Shown in pieces: positions 52,457 to 61,584 of a stretch of 64,000 nucleotides of DNA. Origin of the DNA: Natronococcus sp. AD-5 (lineage in GTDB: Archaea; Halobacteriota; Halobacteria; Halobacteriales; Natrialbaceae); the NCBI RefSeq assembly GCF_030734285.1, contig NZ_CP132294.1, positions 1,860,001 through 1,924,000 of the forward strand, in the 5' to 3' direction. The notes under the pieces were generated by a model. That model did not search any database. It had not been told where the DNA came from and saw nothing but the letters and a program-made list of their open reading frames with translations. Position 1 is the first letter of the stretch. Every line of letters begins with the position of its first letter. The translations under genes were made by a program, and so were the position numbers.

Positions 52457-52617
52457 ACATAAATGGAGTCTTGGCATACCTGCGACTTTCGGCGCAAGGA
52501 AAGCGGTAGGATCTGTCGTACGTCCCCTTGTGACGAACGTTCTGTGGGGCGTTAATGGTGCAGTTCACCCGTCGGCTGGAGAGCGACCGCTCTGACTCGA
52601 TCCGGACGGATCTGATG

Positions 52618-53730
52618 TCAAGCGTCGCTCTCATCGACGTCAATCCAGAGGTGAACGTGGTACTCGGTATCGTCAATCGACGGCTCGTCGGGGACCGCTT
52701 CGTCGGGATACAACAGCCACACGATGCGGACGTCGTCGCCGACCATCGTCGGCTCGAGTTCGTAGGTGTGGTGCCACGATTCGTTGTGCTCGAGGGTCGT
52801 CTCGAACCGATCGAGTTCTCGCTGGTCGGTCACGACCGTCTCGTTGACCGGGGTGTCGTTCCCCGCGGTCTCGTTCCCGTCGGGAGGTGATCCGGTGGCG
52901 CTCTCGTTGACGACCGTCTCGGTCTCCTGCTCGAGGACGACCACCGTGTAATCGGTCGTCTCGTGTTCGTGGTTGTCGACGCCGACGACGATCTCCTCGC
53001 TCTCCCCCTGCGTAAACTCGGTCGGATAGCCGTCGGCGACGAGCTCGCCGTCGTCGTCCTCGGTGAGGACGTAGATCGCGGAGAACTGCTCGCCCTGGGG
53101 CGGGGAGACGACCGCGAAGCCGACGACGCCGACCGCGAGGACGATCGACAGTACGAGCATGACGTTCAGCGCACCGTCGAGTCGGGTCTCGGGCTCGAGC
53201 AGCTCCGTGCGGCCGGCCCAGTACCACTCGCGATACGGCACCTGAAACCGCTCTTCGGCGGGGAGCTCCCATCGACGATGGGCCGCGACGGCGGTTGCGC
53301 CGATCGTGAAGCCCGACAGCGACACCATGATCGGCGTCAGTCGGATCCCCCACGGCGTGAAGTTCAGCGCGAGGCCGATCAGCGGCACGATGGCGATACT
53401 CAGGCCGAAGGCGAGCGCGACGCGTTCGATGCCGTCGATCCCCGACCGGAACAGTGCATCCGCGAACAGTTCGTCCTCGTCCGCATCGTCAGGCTGATCA
53501 GCTGTCGGGGACTCTCCGGCCTCGGGAAAGAGCGCGGCGACGAAGACGTAGCCCGGGACGAACAGCGCGAACGCGAGTCCGAGCGGTACGCGAAGTGAGG
53601 TCTCGCGAATCAGCGGCGCAAAGACGGCGACGTTGACCAGCGCGGTCACCGCGAGCACCGCCACGAGATCGGCGGGCAGCCTGCGCAATGGGCGAGGGAG
53701 CAACAACCAGAGCGACCGTCGGTCGTCCAT
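52618..53730 (-). CDS. DUF1616 membrane protein
   Basis: Membrane protein of 370 residues with the DUF1616 pattern: two N-terminal hydrophobic segments (about 21-60), LALFVPGYVFVAALFPE-like sequence (FALFVPGYVFVAALFPE), then IERVALAFGLSIAIVPLIGLALNF. The C-terminal third is exposed and beta-rich (TYELEPTMVGDDVRIVWLLY). Members are linked to surface polysaccharide and S-layer functions in archaea, but role is unproven. It lies 50 bp after the DUF4129 gene on the same strand. Confidence 0.85.
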   Translation of the reverse strand: MDDRRSLWLLLPRPLRRLPADLVAVLAVTALVNVAVFAPLIRETSLRVPLGLAFALFVPGYVFVAALFPEAGESPTADQPDDADEDELFADALFRSGIDGIERVALAFGLSIAIVPLIGLALNFTPWGIRLTPIMVSLSGFTIGATAVAAHRRWELPAEERFQVPYREWYWAGRTELLEPETRLDGALNVMLVLSIVLAVGVVGFAVVSPPQGEQFSAIYVLTEDDDGELVADGYPTEFTQGESEEIVVGVDNHEHETTDYTVVVLEQETETVVNESATGSPPDGNETAGNDTPVNETVVTDQRELDRFETTLEHNESWHHTYELEPTMVGDDVRIVWLLYPDEAVPDEPSIDDTEYHVHLWIDVDESDA

Positions 53731-53780
53731 TCAATACTGTATCAGCGAGGCGGTAACAAAAGTCGGTCGATCGATCTCGG

Positions 53781-55952
53781 TTAGTCGTCGCTCGAGTGGG
53801 ACGACGCTTCAGCTGATCGCTCGTCGGCTCGACACAGCTGCCGCGTTCGCTCGAGGACGTTCCGGGCCGCCGACTCCGAGATCGAGTCGGGCGTGAACGC
53901 GGCCCGCTCGTAAGTCTCGATGAGTTCGCGGAGCTGGTCGCGCTCCGCGTTCGGGGTGTCCGTCTCCGCGTGCTCGCGGTAGAACTCCCAGTGGGTGAGC
54001 GCGCCGGCACCGCCGAGAGCCGCCCCGCGAGCGTGCCGGACGGCCGCGTAACAGGACCGCACCGCCGAATCCGCGCGGCCGTCCGCGAGTTGGTCGGCCG
54101 CCCGCGCGACCAGCGCGTCGACGAGCGCGCGAGACGGTGTCGCCGACTCGGTTACGCGGTCACCAGCGGCCGAGTCCGCCGTCGCTGTAGGGTCGTGCGT
54201 CGGCCGGCCGTCGCCGGTCCGGCGGCGACGCCACCGGGCGGTGACGGTGATGGCGACGGCTGCGAGCAATGCGCCGACGACGGCCAACGCCGAGGATGGG
54301 ACGCCGTCGAGCAGCCCGCTTCCGGGTACCGGCACCGTCGTCTCGGTCGTGGCCGCCGCCAGACTCGTATCCGCTCCCTCGTACGTCGCGGTGACGGTGA
54401 CCTCCTCGTCCGTCGGCGAGGAAATGGAGACGGTGTCGGCGAACTCGCCGTCCGCGTCGGTGGTGATCGTCTCCGCGGTCCCCTCGACTTGCACCTGAAT
54501 CGGCTGCTCTTCGAGGCCCTCGCCGTCGGCGGTCTCGAGGCGTCCCTCGAGGGCGAGTTCGTCCTCGCCGACCGCCGTCGCCTCGACCGTCAGGTCGGTC
54601 TCCGTTTCGGTAATCGTCACCTGCGTCTCGGCCGACGTAGCGGCGAGTGCCTGGTCCTCGAACGGGAGCGCCACCTCGACCGTCTGTTCGCCGTCGGCGA
54701 CGTCCGCGGGCACTTCGGCCGACCCCTCGAATGTGCCGTCGGAAGTGGTGACGTTGCCTAGCGGCTCGCCGTCGACCGTCACGGCGAGCGGCACGTCGTC
54801 GACCGGCACCCCGTCGACGGCCAGTTCGCCGCTGACCCGCAGCGTCTCGCCGTAGGCGACCTCGTCGGTCGCCTCCAGTTCCGTGATCGTCGGTTCCTCC
54901 TGCTCGATCGTGACATCGAGTTCCGCCTCGCTACCGAGATACGCTGACGCGTCGTCGGGGACGTACTCGACGGTGATCGAGTCCGTCTCGAGATCGAGCG
55001 TCGTCGGACGGTACTCGAGTTCGAACTCGCCATCGGCGTCGTCGGACCACCAATTGCCCGACTCGTTGTTGACGGTGACTGGTTCACCCTCGACCAATAG
55101 CTGGATCTCATCGTCCTCGACCGTCGATCCGTCGGCCGTCTGGATCTCACCCTGTACAACCAGCGGATCGCTAAACGACGCCGTCTCGTCGTCCGTCTCG
55201 AGGTGGAGTTCCGTCTCGACGAACTGCTCGTCGCGAACCACCGTCTGCTCGTCCGCGATCTCCGCTCGCGTCTCGTTGACGGCGGCGGCTGCCTCCGAGA
55301 GATCCGCCTCCGTCTCGTTCGATATCACCTCGTAGTTGGTGACGACGTTTCCGCCGGCGTCGTCGATCTCCTCGTACAGTTCTTCGAGCTCTCGGGCGAG
55401 TTCGCGGGCGCGCTCGTCGTCGCCCTCCTCGAGTGCGGTTTCGTACTCGGCTTTCGTCTCGTGGTACTCTTCGACGCGATCGGCCAATCGCTCCTGCTCC
55501 GCGGCCGCCTCCTCGTACGCCTCGCTCGGATCGGTCGCTTCGTCCTCGTCGGCGTTCGTCGAGTCCGTTTCGCCGACCACCTCGACGTACTGACCGAGCC
55601 GGTCGTAGTACTCCTCGCCGACGTGCTCGCGCGCCAGGTCGTACTCGCCTTCGCTCAGCGCAATCGTTCCCTCCTGTAGCTGCGCGGAGAGCCGGTCCGA
55701 CAGCCACGACTCGAGTTGCTCGTCGTCGCCCTCGGCGTCGTACTCGTCGGGGTTTCGGTGGCGAACCGTCTCGTTCTCCGATTCCGCCTCGTCGGCCGCA
55801 GCGAGTGCTTCGGGGGCCGGAATCGACTGAGAGGCTAGAGTCGACTGGGACGATTCGGTTGCGATCGGTGCCCCCGCTCCCGCGAGCACCGTGCCGGGCA
55901 GACAGAGGATGAGCAGCGTGGCCACGAGCACGCTGGCGGCCGCGTCGTTCAC
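53781..55952 (-). CDS. DUF4129 surface protein with coiled coil and Ig-like repeats
   Basis: Large exported protein, 723 residues. A signal-like hydrophobic stretch (VNDAAASVLVATLLILCLPGTVLAGAGA) is at the start; a coiled coil of Glu/Ala/Leu follows (about 125-230); then several Ig-like repeats (TVNNESGNWWSDDADGEFE, VDGEPLGNVTTSDGTFEGS); a membrane segment (SALAVVGALLAAVAITV, about 560-580); and a C-terminal DUF4129 domain (RAADQLADGRADSAVRSCYAAVRHARG). The GTG at 55952 was chosen because the signal follows at once; an ATG at 56048 would add 32 residues. DUF4129 proteins associate with MoxR/DUF58 genes, as here. Confidence 0.82.
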   Translation of the reverse strand: MNDAAASVLVATLLILCLPGTVLAGAGAPIATESSQSTLASQSIPAPEALAAADEAESENETVRHRNPDEYDAEGDDEQLESWLSDRLSAQLQEGTIALSEGEYDLAREHVGEEYYDRLGQYVEVVGETDSTNADEDEATDPSEAYEEAAAEQERLADRVEEYHETKAEYETALEEGDDERARELARELEELYEEIDDAGGNVVTNYEVISNETEADLSEAAAAVNETRAEIADEQTVVRDEQFVETELHLETDDETASFSDPLVVQGEIQTADGSTVEDDEIQLLVEGEPVTVNNESGNWWSDDADGEFELEYRPTTLDLETDSITVEYVPDDASAYLGSEAELDVTIEQEEPTITELEATDEVAYGETLRVSGELAVDGVPVDDVPLAVTVDGEPLGNVTTSDGTFEGSAEVPADVADGEQTVEVALPFEDQALAATSAETQVTITETETDLTVEATAVGEDELALEGRLETADGEGLEEQPIQVQVEGTAETITTDADGEFADTVSISSPTDEEVTVTATYEGADTSLAAATTETTVPVPGSGLLDGVPSSALAVVGALLAAVAITVTARWRRRRTGDGRPTHDPTATADSAAGDRVTESATPSRALVDALVARAADQLADGRADSAVRSCYAAVRHARGAALGGAGALTHWEFYREHAETDTPNAERDQLRELIETYERAAFTPDSISESAARNVLERTRQLCRADERSAEASSHSSDD

Positions 55953-56055
55953 GAGCAGTGATTCTTCACTCAGCACAAAAAGTTGTGTGGTCGGACTCGA
56001 CAAATTTGACTGACAATCAGTAAGTTCAACACGGTACCGATGAACCACTAAGTGT

Positions 56056-57501
56056 ATGCGCCCGACGCGTCAGATATGGGGAGTCGGCGTTCTCGCGGTC
56101 CTGCTCGCTGGCCTCGCCGTCGTCTTCGCTCGCCCACTGTTACTCGCAGCGACGGTGCTGCTCGGCGCGTGGCTCCTGAGCGAGCAGTACCGGTTTCTCA
56201 CAGCCCTTCGCGAGACGACCGCATCGCTGACGGTCGTTCAGGCACCTGTCGCGAACGCTGTCCGAACCGACGAGTCGACACCCGTTACTCTGCAGGCGAG
56301 TCTCGAGGCCGCGAGCTCACTCTCGCTGACCGTCGTCGCCGGTGTTCCGCCTGCCGGCACCGTCGACGACACACCGCGTGTGTCGCTCGATCCGGACGAA
56401 ACGGTCGAGCGGCACACGACGACCGTGAACTGGCCGGTCGCGGGACGTCACCGATTCGCCCAAGCGACGCTCACCGCCACGGATGGCTCTTTCGAGACGA
56501 CGCTGACGGTCGGCCCAACGCCCGAAGTGACGGTCGAGCCGAGGGGACCGCGGTCCGTTCACATCGGAAAAGGCGGCGACCGGCTGGCCATCGCGCCCGG
56601 CGACCACGAGACGGGACGGTTCGGATCGGGCACCGAGCCCGCCGAGCTTCGCGAGTACGTCCCCGGCGATACGGCCGACCGGATCGACTGGAAAACCACT
56701 GCGCGCCAGGATTCGCTTTACGTGCGCGAGTACGAGGCCGAGACTAACCGCCCGACGATGGTGATCGTCGACCACCGGAACTCGCTCGGCGGGGATTCGC
56801 CTGCGGCGTCGAAACTTAGCTATCTCCGGGAAGCCGCGCTCGCGATGGCTGCGGGCGCCCGCCAACTCGACGACCCGGTCGGCCTAATAACGGTCGGCGA
56901 CGAGGGGCTCACGTCGCGGCTCGAGCCGGCCACGGGACCGACCCATTATCTTTCGATTCGTCGCCAGCTGCTTGACCTCGAGCCGACCGAGACATCCCAG
57001 CGATCCCCGATGCCGGCGCCGAGGGCGGCGGCGGTTCATACCCGCGGTTCGCCGTCTAGTCTCGAGCAAGCCTCCGACACCTCCGATAGGTTCGCGCGTA
57101 CGCTCGAACCGTTCTACGGGGCCCAGGGATACGAGACGCGTCTCGAGTCGGATCCGTTACTCGGAGCCGTCCGGTACGCAGTGGGACAGCGATACGAACG
57201 AACTTGGATGGTGCTCTGTACGGACGATTCGAACCCCGAGGCGCTCTACGAGGCGATCCTGCTCGCCCGGCAAAGCGGTAACGAGGTTCTGGTCCTGCTC
57301 ACGCCGACGCCCCTCTTTTCGTCGGGCGGACTGGCCGACGTCGAGCGAGCGTACGACCGGTACCGCGACTTCGACGCCTTCCGGCGAAAACTCGATCGAA
57401 TGGAGAAGGTCACGGCGCTCGAGGTTGCGCCCGACGACCGGCTGTCGACCGTCCTCGGCGCGGGTCGCAAGCGCGCGCAAGCGCGAGGTGGGCAGCGGTG
57501 A
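56056..57501 (+). CDS. DUF58 family protein
   Basis: Membrane-anchored protein with a von Willebrand-like fold in MoxR clusters, 481 residues. Two hydrophobic segments at the N-terminus (about 9-45) precede the conserved DUF58 core ELREYVPGDTADRIDWKTTAR and YVREYEAETNRPTM. A low-complexity insertion (about 310-345) splits the C-terminal part. It is divergent from the DUF4129 gene and overlaps the next gene by four bases. Confidence 0.88.
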   Translation: MRPTRQIWGVGVLAVLLAGLAVVFARPLLLAATVLLGAWLLSEQYRFLTALRETTASLTVVQAPVANAVRTDESTPVTLQASLEAASSLSLTVVAGVPPAGTVDDTPRVSLDPDETVERHTTTVNWPVAGRHRFAQATLTATDGSFETTLTVGPTPEVTVEPRGPRSVHIGKGGDRLAIAPGDHETGRFGSGTEPAELREYVPGDTADRIDWKTTARQDSLYVREYEAETNRPTMVIVDHRNSLGGDSPAASKLSYLREAALAMAAGARQLDDPVGLITVGDEGLTSRLEPATGPTHYLSIRRQLLDLEPTETSQRSPMPAPRAAAVHTRGSPSSLEQASDTSDRFARTLEPFYGAQGYETRLESDPLLGAVRYAVGQRYERTWMVLCTDDSNPEALYEAILLARQSGNEVLVLLTPTPLFSSGGLADVERAYDRYRDFDAFRRKLDRMEKVTALEVAPDDRLSTVLGAGRKRAQARGGQR

Positions 57502-58043
57502 CCGACGGAACGCCGTTCGCGGACGGCCGCGTCGGATCGCGGTTTGCTGCCCGTAATCGGACCGACTCGCGGTGGTCGGCGGTCGTCGTGGCGTTCGTCC
57601 TCGTCACCGCGTTCGGGCTCGCCGGCGGCCTACTCGGTGGTCTCGCGGGGGCGACGACCGTCCTCGTCTGGTACGTCGTCGGCACTCCATACGCGATCGC
57701 CGTCGGACACGTCGTGCTCGTCGCGGTGTTCCACGGCGGTATCGATCCGATCGCGTTCGCGGTCGTCGAAGCCGGCTTCCTCGTGATGATGCTCGAGCCG
57801 GCGATCCGTTCCGAGGCACCGGGTCGCGTCGGTGCGGTGACGCTCGGTGCCAGCGTCGCGCTGGGCGGACTCGCCTGGCTCGTCGTTCGCTCACAGCCGC
57901 TGTGGCTCGCCGCTGCGGTGACGATCGGCGGTCTCACGCTCGCGAGTTACGGCCTGTATCGCTACGGGCTGGTCATGTTCGGGCTCGTCGAGGATTCGGA
58001 GGCGCCGCACAATGAGCCGCACAACGATGGTGATGACGTATGA
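57498..58043 (+). CDS. Membrane protein in the MoxR cluster
   Basis: Unrecognised 181-residue protein with about four to five hydrophobic segments (about 27-50, 52-70, 72-95, 110-128, 131-155) and an acidic tail. The GTG start overlaps the DUF58 stop, so it is translationally coupled. It is likely a cluster-specific membrane partner. Confidence 0.75.
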   Translation: MTDGTPFADGRVGSRFAARNRTDSRWSAVVVAFVLVTAFGLAGGLLGGLAGATTVLVWYVVGTPYAIAVGHVVLVAVFHGGIDPIAFAVVEAGFLVMMLEPAIRSEAPGRVGAVTLGASVALGGLAWLVVRSQPLWLAAAVTIGGLTLASYGLYRYGLVMFGLVEDSEAPHNEPHNDGDDV

Positions 58044-58945
58044 GTACAAACGATTTCGAATCTAACAATCATACCGAAACGGAGACGGCCGACGACGGGA
58101 ACGGGGACGCGACGACACGGCGCGAGCAGGCCGCGGCGCGTGCGGAACTGCTCGCCGAGGAGAATCGCCGGCTCCGGGCGGAGTACGCCCGCGCCCGCCA
58201 GTCGCAGTACCGTCGGACGGCAATCGGCCTAGTGGCCATCGGCCTGGTGGCGATCGCCACCGGCATTGCCTTCCCCGGGAGTCGCGAGGTACTCGTTGCG
58301 CTCGGTGCTACCGGGCTGTTCGGCGGACTCTTGACCTACTATCTGACTCCCGGCCAGTTCGTCGCCGCCTCGGTCGGCGAGCGCGTCTACGCCGCCTGGG
58401 CCGAAAACGGCGCCGCCATCGCGTCCGAGCTCGGCCTTCGCGACGAGCGCGTCTACCTGCCGGACGACGGCTCGGCGACCGCCCGGCTGTACGTCCCGCT
58501 CCACGCAGCCTACGAGCCGCCGACGGACTACGGCGGTCCGATCGTCCTCGAGGAGGACGAACGCGGGCTCGTCCTCACGCCGACCGGGGCCACGCTGTTC
58601 GAGGAGTTACGGCGCGTGCTCCCCGGCGATCTCGCGAGTGCGGCGACGCCGTTAGCCGCACAGCTCTGTGACGGGCTCGTCGAGCAGTTCGAACTGGCGG
58701 GCAGCGCCGATGCCGACGTGGACCCGGCTGACGGGCGCGTCACGGTCGCGATTTCCGACAGCGCGTTCGGCGCCGTCGACCGGTTCGACCATCCGATCGG
58801 CTCGTTCGTCGCTGTCGGTCTGGCGGTCGGGCTCGAGCGCCCCGTCACGCTCGAGGTCGACCCCGGCGACGAGCGTGCGGATTGGCTGGTGACCTGTCGA
58901 TTCGACGCTCAGACGGCGGACGACGGAGCCGCTATCGACGGTTGA
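58040..58945 (+). CDS. Conserved haloarchaeal membrane-associated protein
   Basis: Unrecognised 301-residue protein. An acidic N-terminus and a short coiled coil (RREQAAARAELLAEENRRLRAEY) precede two hydrophobic segments (about 60-100), then a soluble domain with VLTPTGATLFEELRRVLPGDL. It overlaps the previous gene by four bases and ends the rightward DUF58 operon. Function is unknown; the conserved context suggests a role with the MoxR complex. Confidence 0.75.
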   Translation: MSTNDFESNNHTETETADDGNGDATTRREQAAARAELLAEENRRLRAEYARARQSQYRRTAIGLVAIGLVAIATGIAFPGSREVLVALGATGLFGGLLTYYLTPGQFVAASVGERVYAAWAENGAAIASELGLRDERVYLPDDGSATARLYVPLHAAYEPPTDYGGPIVLEEDERGLVLTPTGATLFEELRRVLPGDLASAATPLAAQLCDGLVEQFELAGSADADVDPADGRVTVAISDSAFGAVDRFDHPIGSFVAVGLAVGLERPVTLEVDPGDERADWLVTCRFDAQTADDGAAIDG

Positions 58946-59006
58946 GCCGTAATCGCAGTGTCCACCCAGAAATCGAGGGGTCGTGCTGTCTCGTCGCAAC
59001 TCGTTC

Positions 59007-60017
59007 TTAGTCGGCTTCGGGCTGCTCGACTTCGGTGACGTTCGTATCGGGCATCGTCGCGGTGTCGACGATGTCCGCGGCGACGTCAGCAGCTTGAACG
59101 TCGGCCAGCTCGGCCTCGGTGTCCAACACGAGGCGGTGGGTCAGTATCGGATCGGCGAGGGCCTTGACGTCGTCTGGAAGGGCGTAGTCGCGGCCGTGAA
59201 TCGCCGCCCGTGCCTTTGCTCCGTTGAGAAACGCAAGCGACGCTCTCGGAGAGGCGCCGTGATCCACGTCCGGGTGGTCCCGGGTCGCCGCGACGAGATC
59301 GAGGATGTACTCCTTGACCGGGTCGGCGACGTGAACATCCGTCACTACGCTCTGGGCCGAGCGGAGACTCTCGGTGCTGACGGCCTGGCCGATCTCATCG
59401 GGGCCGAGCGCCGGTTCGGCGTCGAAGCGATCGAGCAGTTCGGCCTCCTCGTCGCGCGCCGGCAGGTCGACCGTGAGCTTGAACATGAAGCGGTCGCGCT
59501 GGGCCTCCGGCAGCTCGAAGACCCCTTCCATCTCGATGGGGTTCTGCGTCGCGACGACTGTGAACGGCTCCGGCAGCGCGAGCGTCTCACCCTCGATCGT
59601 GACGGTCCGTTCCTGCATCGCCTCGAGCAGGGCGCTCTGGGTCTTCGGCGTCGCGCGGTTGATCTCGTCGGCGACGACCAGGTTCGCGAAGATGGGCCCA
59701 CGCTGGAGATCGAACTCGCCGGTGGGTTCCCGGTAGACGTGCGTGCCGGTGATGTCGGCGGGGAGGACGTCGGGCGTCATCTGGATGCGCTGGTACTCGA
59801 GACCGGACGCACGCGCTATGAGGTTCGCGATCGTCGTCTTGGCGACGCCGGGGACGCCCTCGAGCAAGAGATGGCCGCGGGACAGTATTGCGATCGTGAG
59901 GTGCTCGATCGCGTCGTCGTTCCCGATCAGGACGCGCTCGGTTTCCGCTCGGATCTCGTCGTAGACCGCCTGCGGGTCGCCCGCGAAGAACTCGGTGCCG
60001 TCAGTCTCGCTCATCAC
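59007..60017 (-). CDS. MoxR-type AAA ATPase
   Basis: Chaperone-like AAA+ ATPase, 336 residues. Walker A GVPGVAKTT (54-62), Walker B VADEIN and sensor region TQNPIEMEG are visible; the lid domain is C-terminal. MoxR proteins assemble or activate DUF58/VWA partners, which are encoded convergently here. Its start overlaps the DUF4350 stop, so the two are coupled. A second Met three bases downstream may be used. Confidence 0.94.
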   Translation of the reverse strand: MMSETDGTEFFAGDPQAVYDEIRAETERVLIGNDDAIEHLTIAILSRGHLLLEGVPGVAKTTIANLIARASGLEYQRIQMTPDVLPADITGTHVYREPTGEFDLQRGPIFANLVVADEINRATPKTQSALLEAMQERTVTIEGETLALPEPFTVVATQNPIEMEGVFELPEAQRDRFMFKLTVDLPARDEEAELLDRFDAEPALGPDEIGQAVSTESLRSAQSVVTDVHVADPVKEYILDLVAATRDHPDVDHGASPRASLAFLNGAKARAAIHGRDYALPDDVKALADPILTHRLVLDTEAELADVQAADVAADIVDTATMPDTNVTEVEQPEAD

Positions 60018-61125
60018 TCGTCTCGTTTCGGTCGGAACGGTTAAGCGCTGTTATGATTCGCTGAATGCGTTCCTCGTCCCAGTCGGGATGGCGCTCGCGC
60101 AAGTAGGCGGCCCGTTCGTCGTTGGAGAGCCTCGCCTGCTCGGCGGATGGAAGGGCGCTCGCACCCCGTGAACGCGACGTGCGGGCTCGAATCGCCTCGA
60201 GCACGGGTCCGAGCGGCCGCCGTGCCCCGCCGGCGACGGCCGCGATTGCCAGTAGCCCGAGCAGCGCCTGGAGCGCGGGCAGATCGCGAAGCATCAGCAC
60301 GGCGCCCATAAGCGGCGGGACCTCGCCCGTGTGCGTCGCGTCGAATAGGACGCGCTCCTCGTCGGCGTACTGGCGCTGCAGGAAGGCGGCGTTGTCGGGC
60401 TCGTCGTACATCGCGTTGATGGCGATGCTCGGATCGCCGACGACGACCACCTTGCCGTCGCCGACGTCTTCGACGGTGGCGACGGGATACGAATCGAGTT
60501 CCGCCTCGTCGTCGAGTTCGGCGTCAGCCGAGTCGCCGAGGTACGCGTAGTCGCTCGTCTCGACGAGCACCGTTGCGCCGTTGGGTTCGATCGCCGTCGC
60601 GTGGTTGAGCGTGAGCTGGTCGACGCCGGCGGTGCGCGAGTGATTCTTGACGCCCGTGGCGACGGGCATCGCCGGTCCGCGATCGTAGTGGCGCTCGTCG
60701 AGCACCACTCGTCCGTCCGTACGGGCATCGGCCCCGATGTCGGCGAGCAGGGTGTCGCCCTCGGTCCCGAAGTTCTCGAGGACGATCAGCGTCCCGCCGT
60801 CCTCGACGAACTGCTGGACGCGGGCGGCTTCCTCGGCGTCGTAGGACTCTTCGGGGGCGATGACGATCGACGTCGTTCCGTTGGCCGGGACCTCCTCATA
60901 GCGGCTTGTCTCGCGGACCAGCTCACCTTCGACGCTGTCGTCGGTTTCGATCACCTCGCGGAAGTCGTCGGTCCCGTCCCACGACGGATTATAGGGGCCG
61001 AACGCGGCCGTCGACGTGCTGGCCGCGATCAGGGCTGTTATACCGACGACGATCGCGAGTGCGAACAACAGGACGGCCGGCCAGTCTACGCCGTCGCCGT
61101 CGCGGAGCCACTCGCGCGGGTTCAC
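60001..61125 (-). CDS. DUF4350 membrane protein
   Basis: Membrane-anchored protein of 374 residues. One N-terminal hydrophobic segment (about 15-35) precedes a large exposed DUF4350 domain (about 45-260; RVQQFVEDGGTLIVLENFG), a second membrane segment (about 275-295; LPALQALLGLLAIAAVAGG), and a cytoplasmic tail. It overlaps moxR by 17 bases. This is the usual MoxR neighbour in archaea. Confidence 0.85.
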   Translation of the reverse strand: MNPREWLRDGDGVDWPAVLLFALAIVVGITALIAASTSTAAFGPYNPSWDGTDDFREVIETDDSVEGELVRETSRYEEVPANGTTSIVIAPEESYDAEEAARVQQFVEDGGTLIVLENFGTEGDTLLADIGADARTDGRVVLDERHYDRGPAMPVATGVKNHSRTAGVDQLTLNHATAIEPNGATVLVETSDYAYLGDSADAELDDEAELDSYPVATVEDVGDGKVVVVGDPSIAINAMYDEPDNAAFLQRQYADEERVLFDATHTGEVPPLMGAVLMLRDLPALQALLGLLAIAAVAGGARRPLGPVLEAIRARTSRSRGASALPSAEQARLSNDERAAYLRERHPDWDEERIQRIITALNRSDRNETSDERD

Positions 61126-61159
61126 GGCTCCACCTCCTGACAGCGCGGATCGGATGGAA

Positions 61160-61441
61160 CTACCACGGCAACACCTCCGGTGGGAGGATCTTGAGGATCC
61201 GTCTGACGACGACGATCGCGAAGCCGACCAGCCCCAGCGCGATCAGCCATAGCAGGCGGCGCCGCCAAGCCGGCGCGATGTTGACGGGCGCCGTCAGCTC
61301 CGTGACGATCAACAGGCCGATCAGCGAGAGGACGAAGAATAACTCGTAGGAGAGCGACCCGAGCAGCGTCAACGCCACGATTGTCGCGACCATCCAGGCG
61401 AGCTGTCCGTGGACGAACCGCATTCGGCGCTGCGTCGGCAT
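61160..61441 (-). CDS. Small membrane protein of the MoxR cluster
   Basis: Unrecognised 93-residue protein with three hydrophobic segments (about 8-26, 28-48, 60-83) and a basic start (MPTQRRMRFVHGQ). It is the first gene of the leftward moxR operon, 34 bp before the DUF4350 gene. Confidence 0.75.
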   Translation of the reverse strand: MPTQRRMRFVHGQLAWMVATIVALTLLGSLSYELFFVLSLIGLLIVTELTAPVNIAPAWRRRLLWLIALGLVGFAIVVVRRILKILPPEVLPW

Positions 61442-61584
61442 CTATTTCTTAGACTGTGTAGCCGGGTGATAAAAGTCTCGCTCGGATTCGTTGCTTTGCG
61501 TCCGCAGCTAAGCCGCATCCTGCGAAGACGTCGTACATTTATCTACCCGGATGATGCTCTTTCGAGTCGTACACTCTCGAGCCT

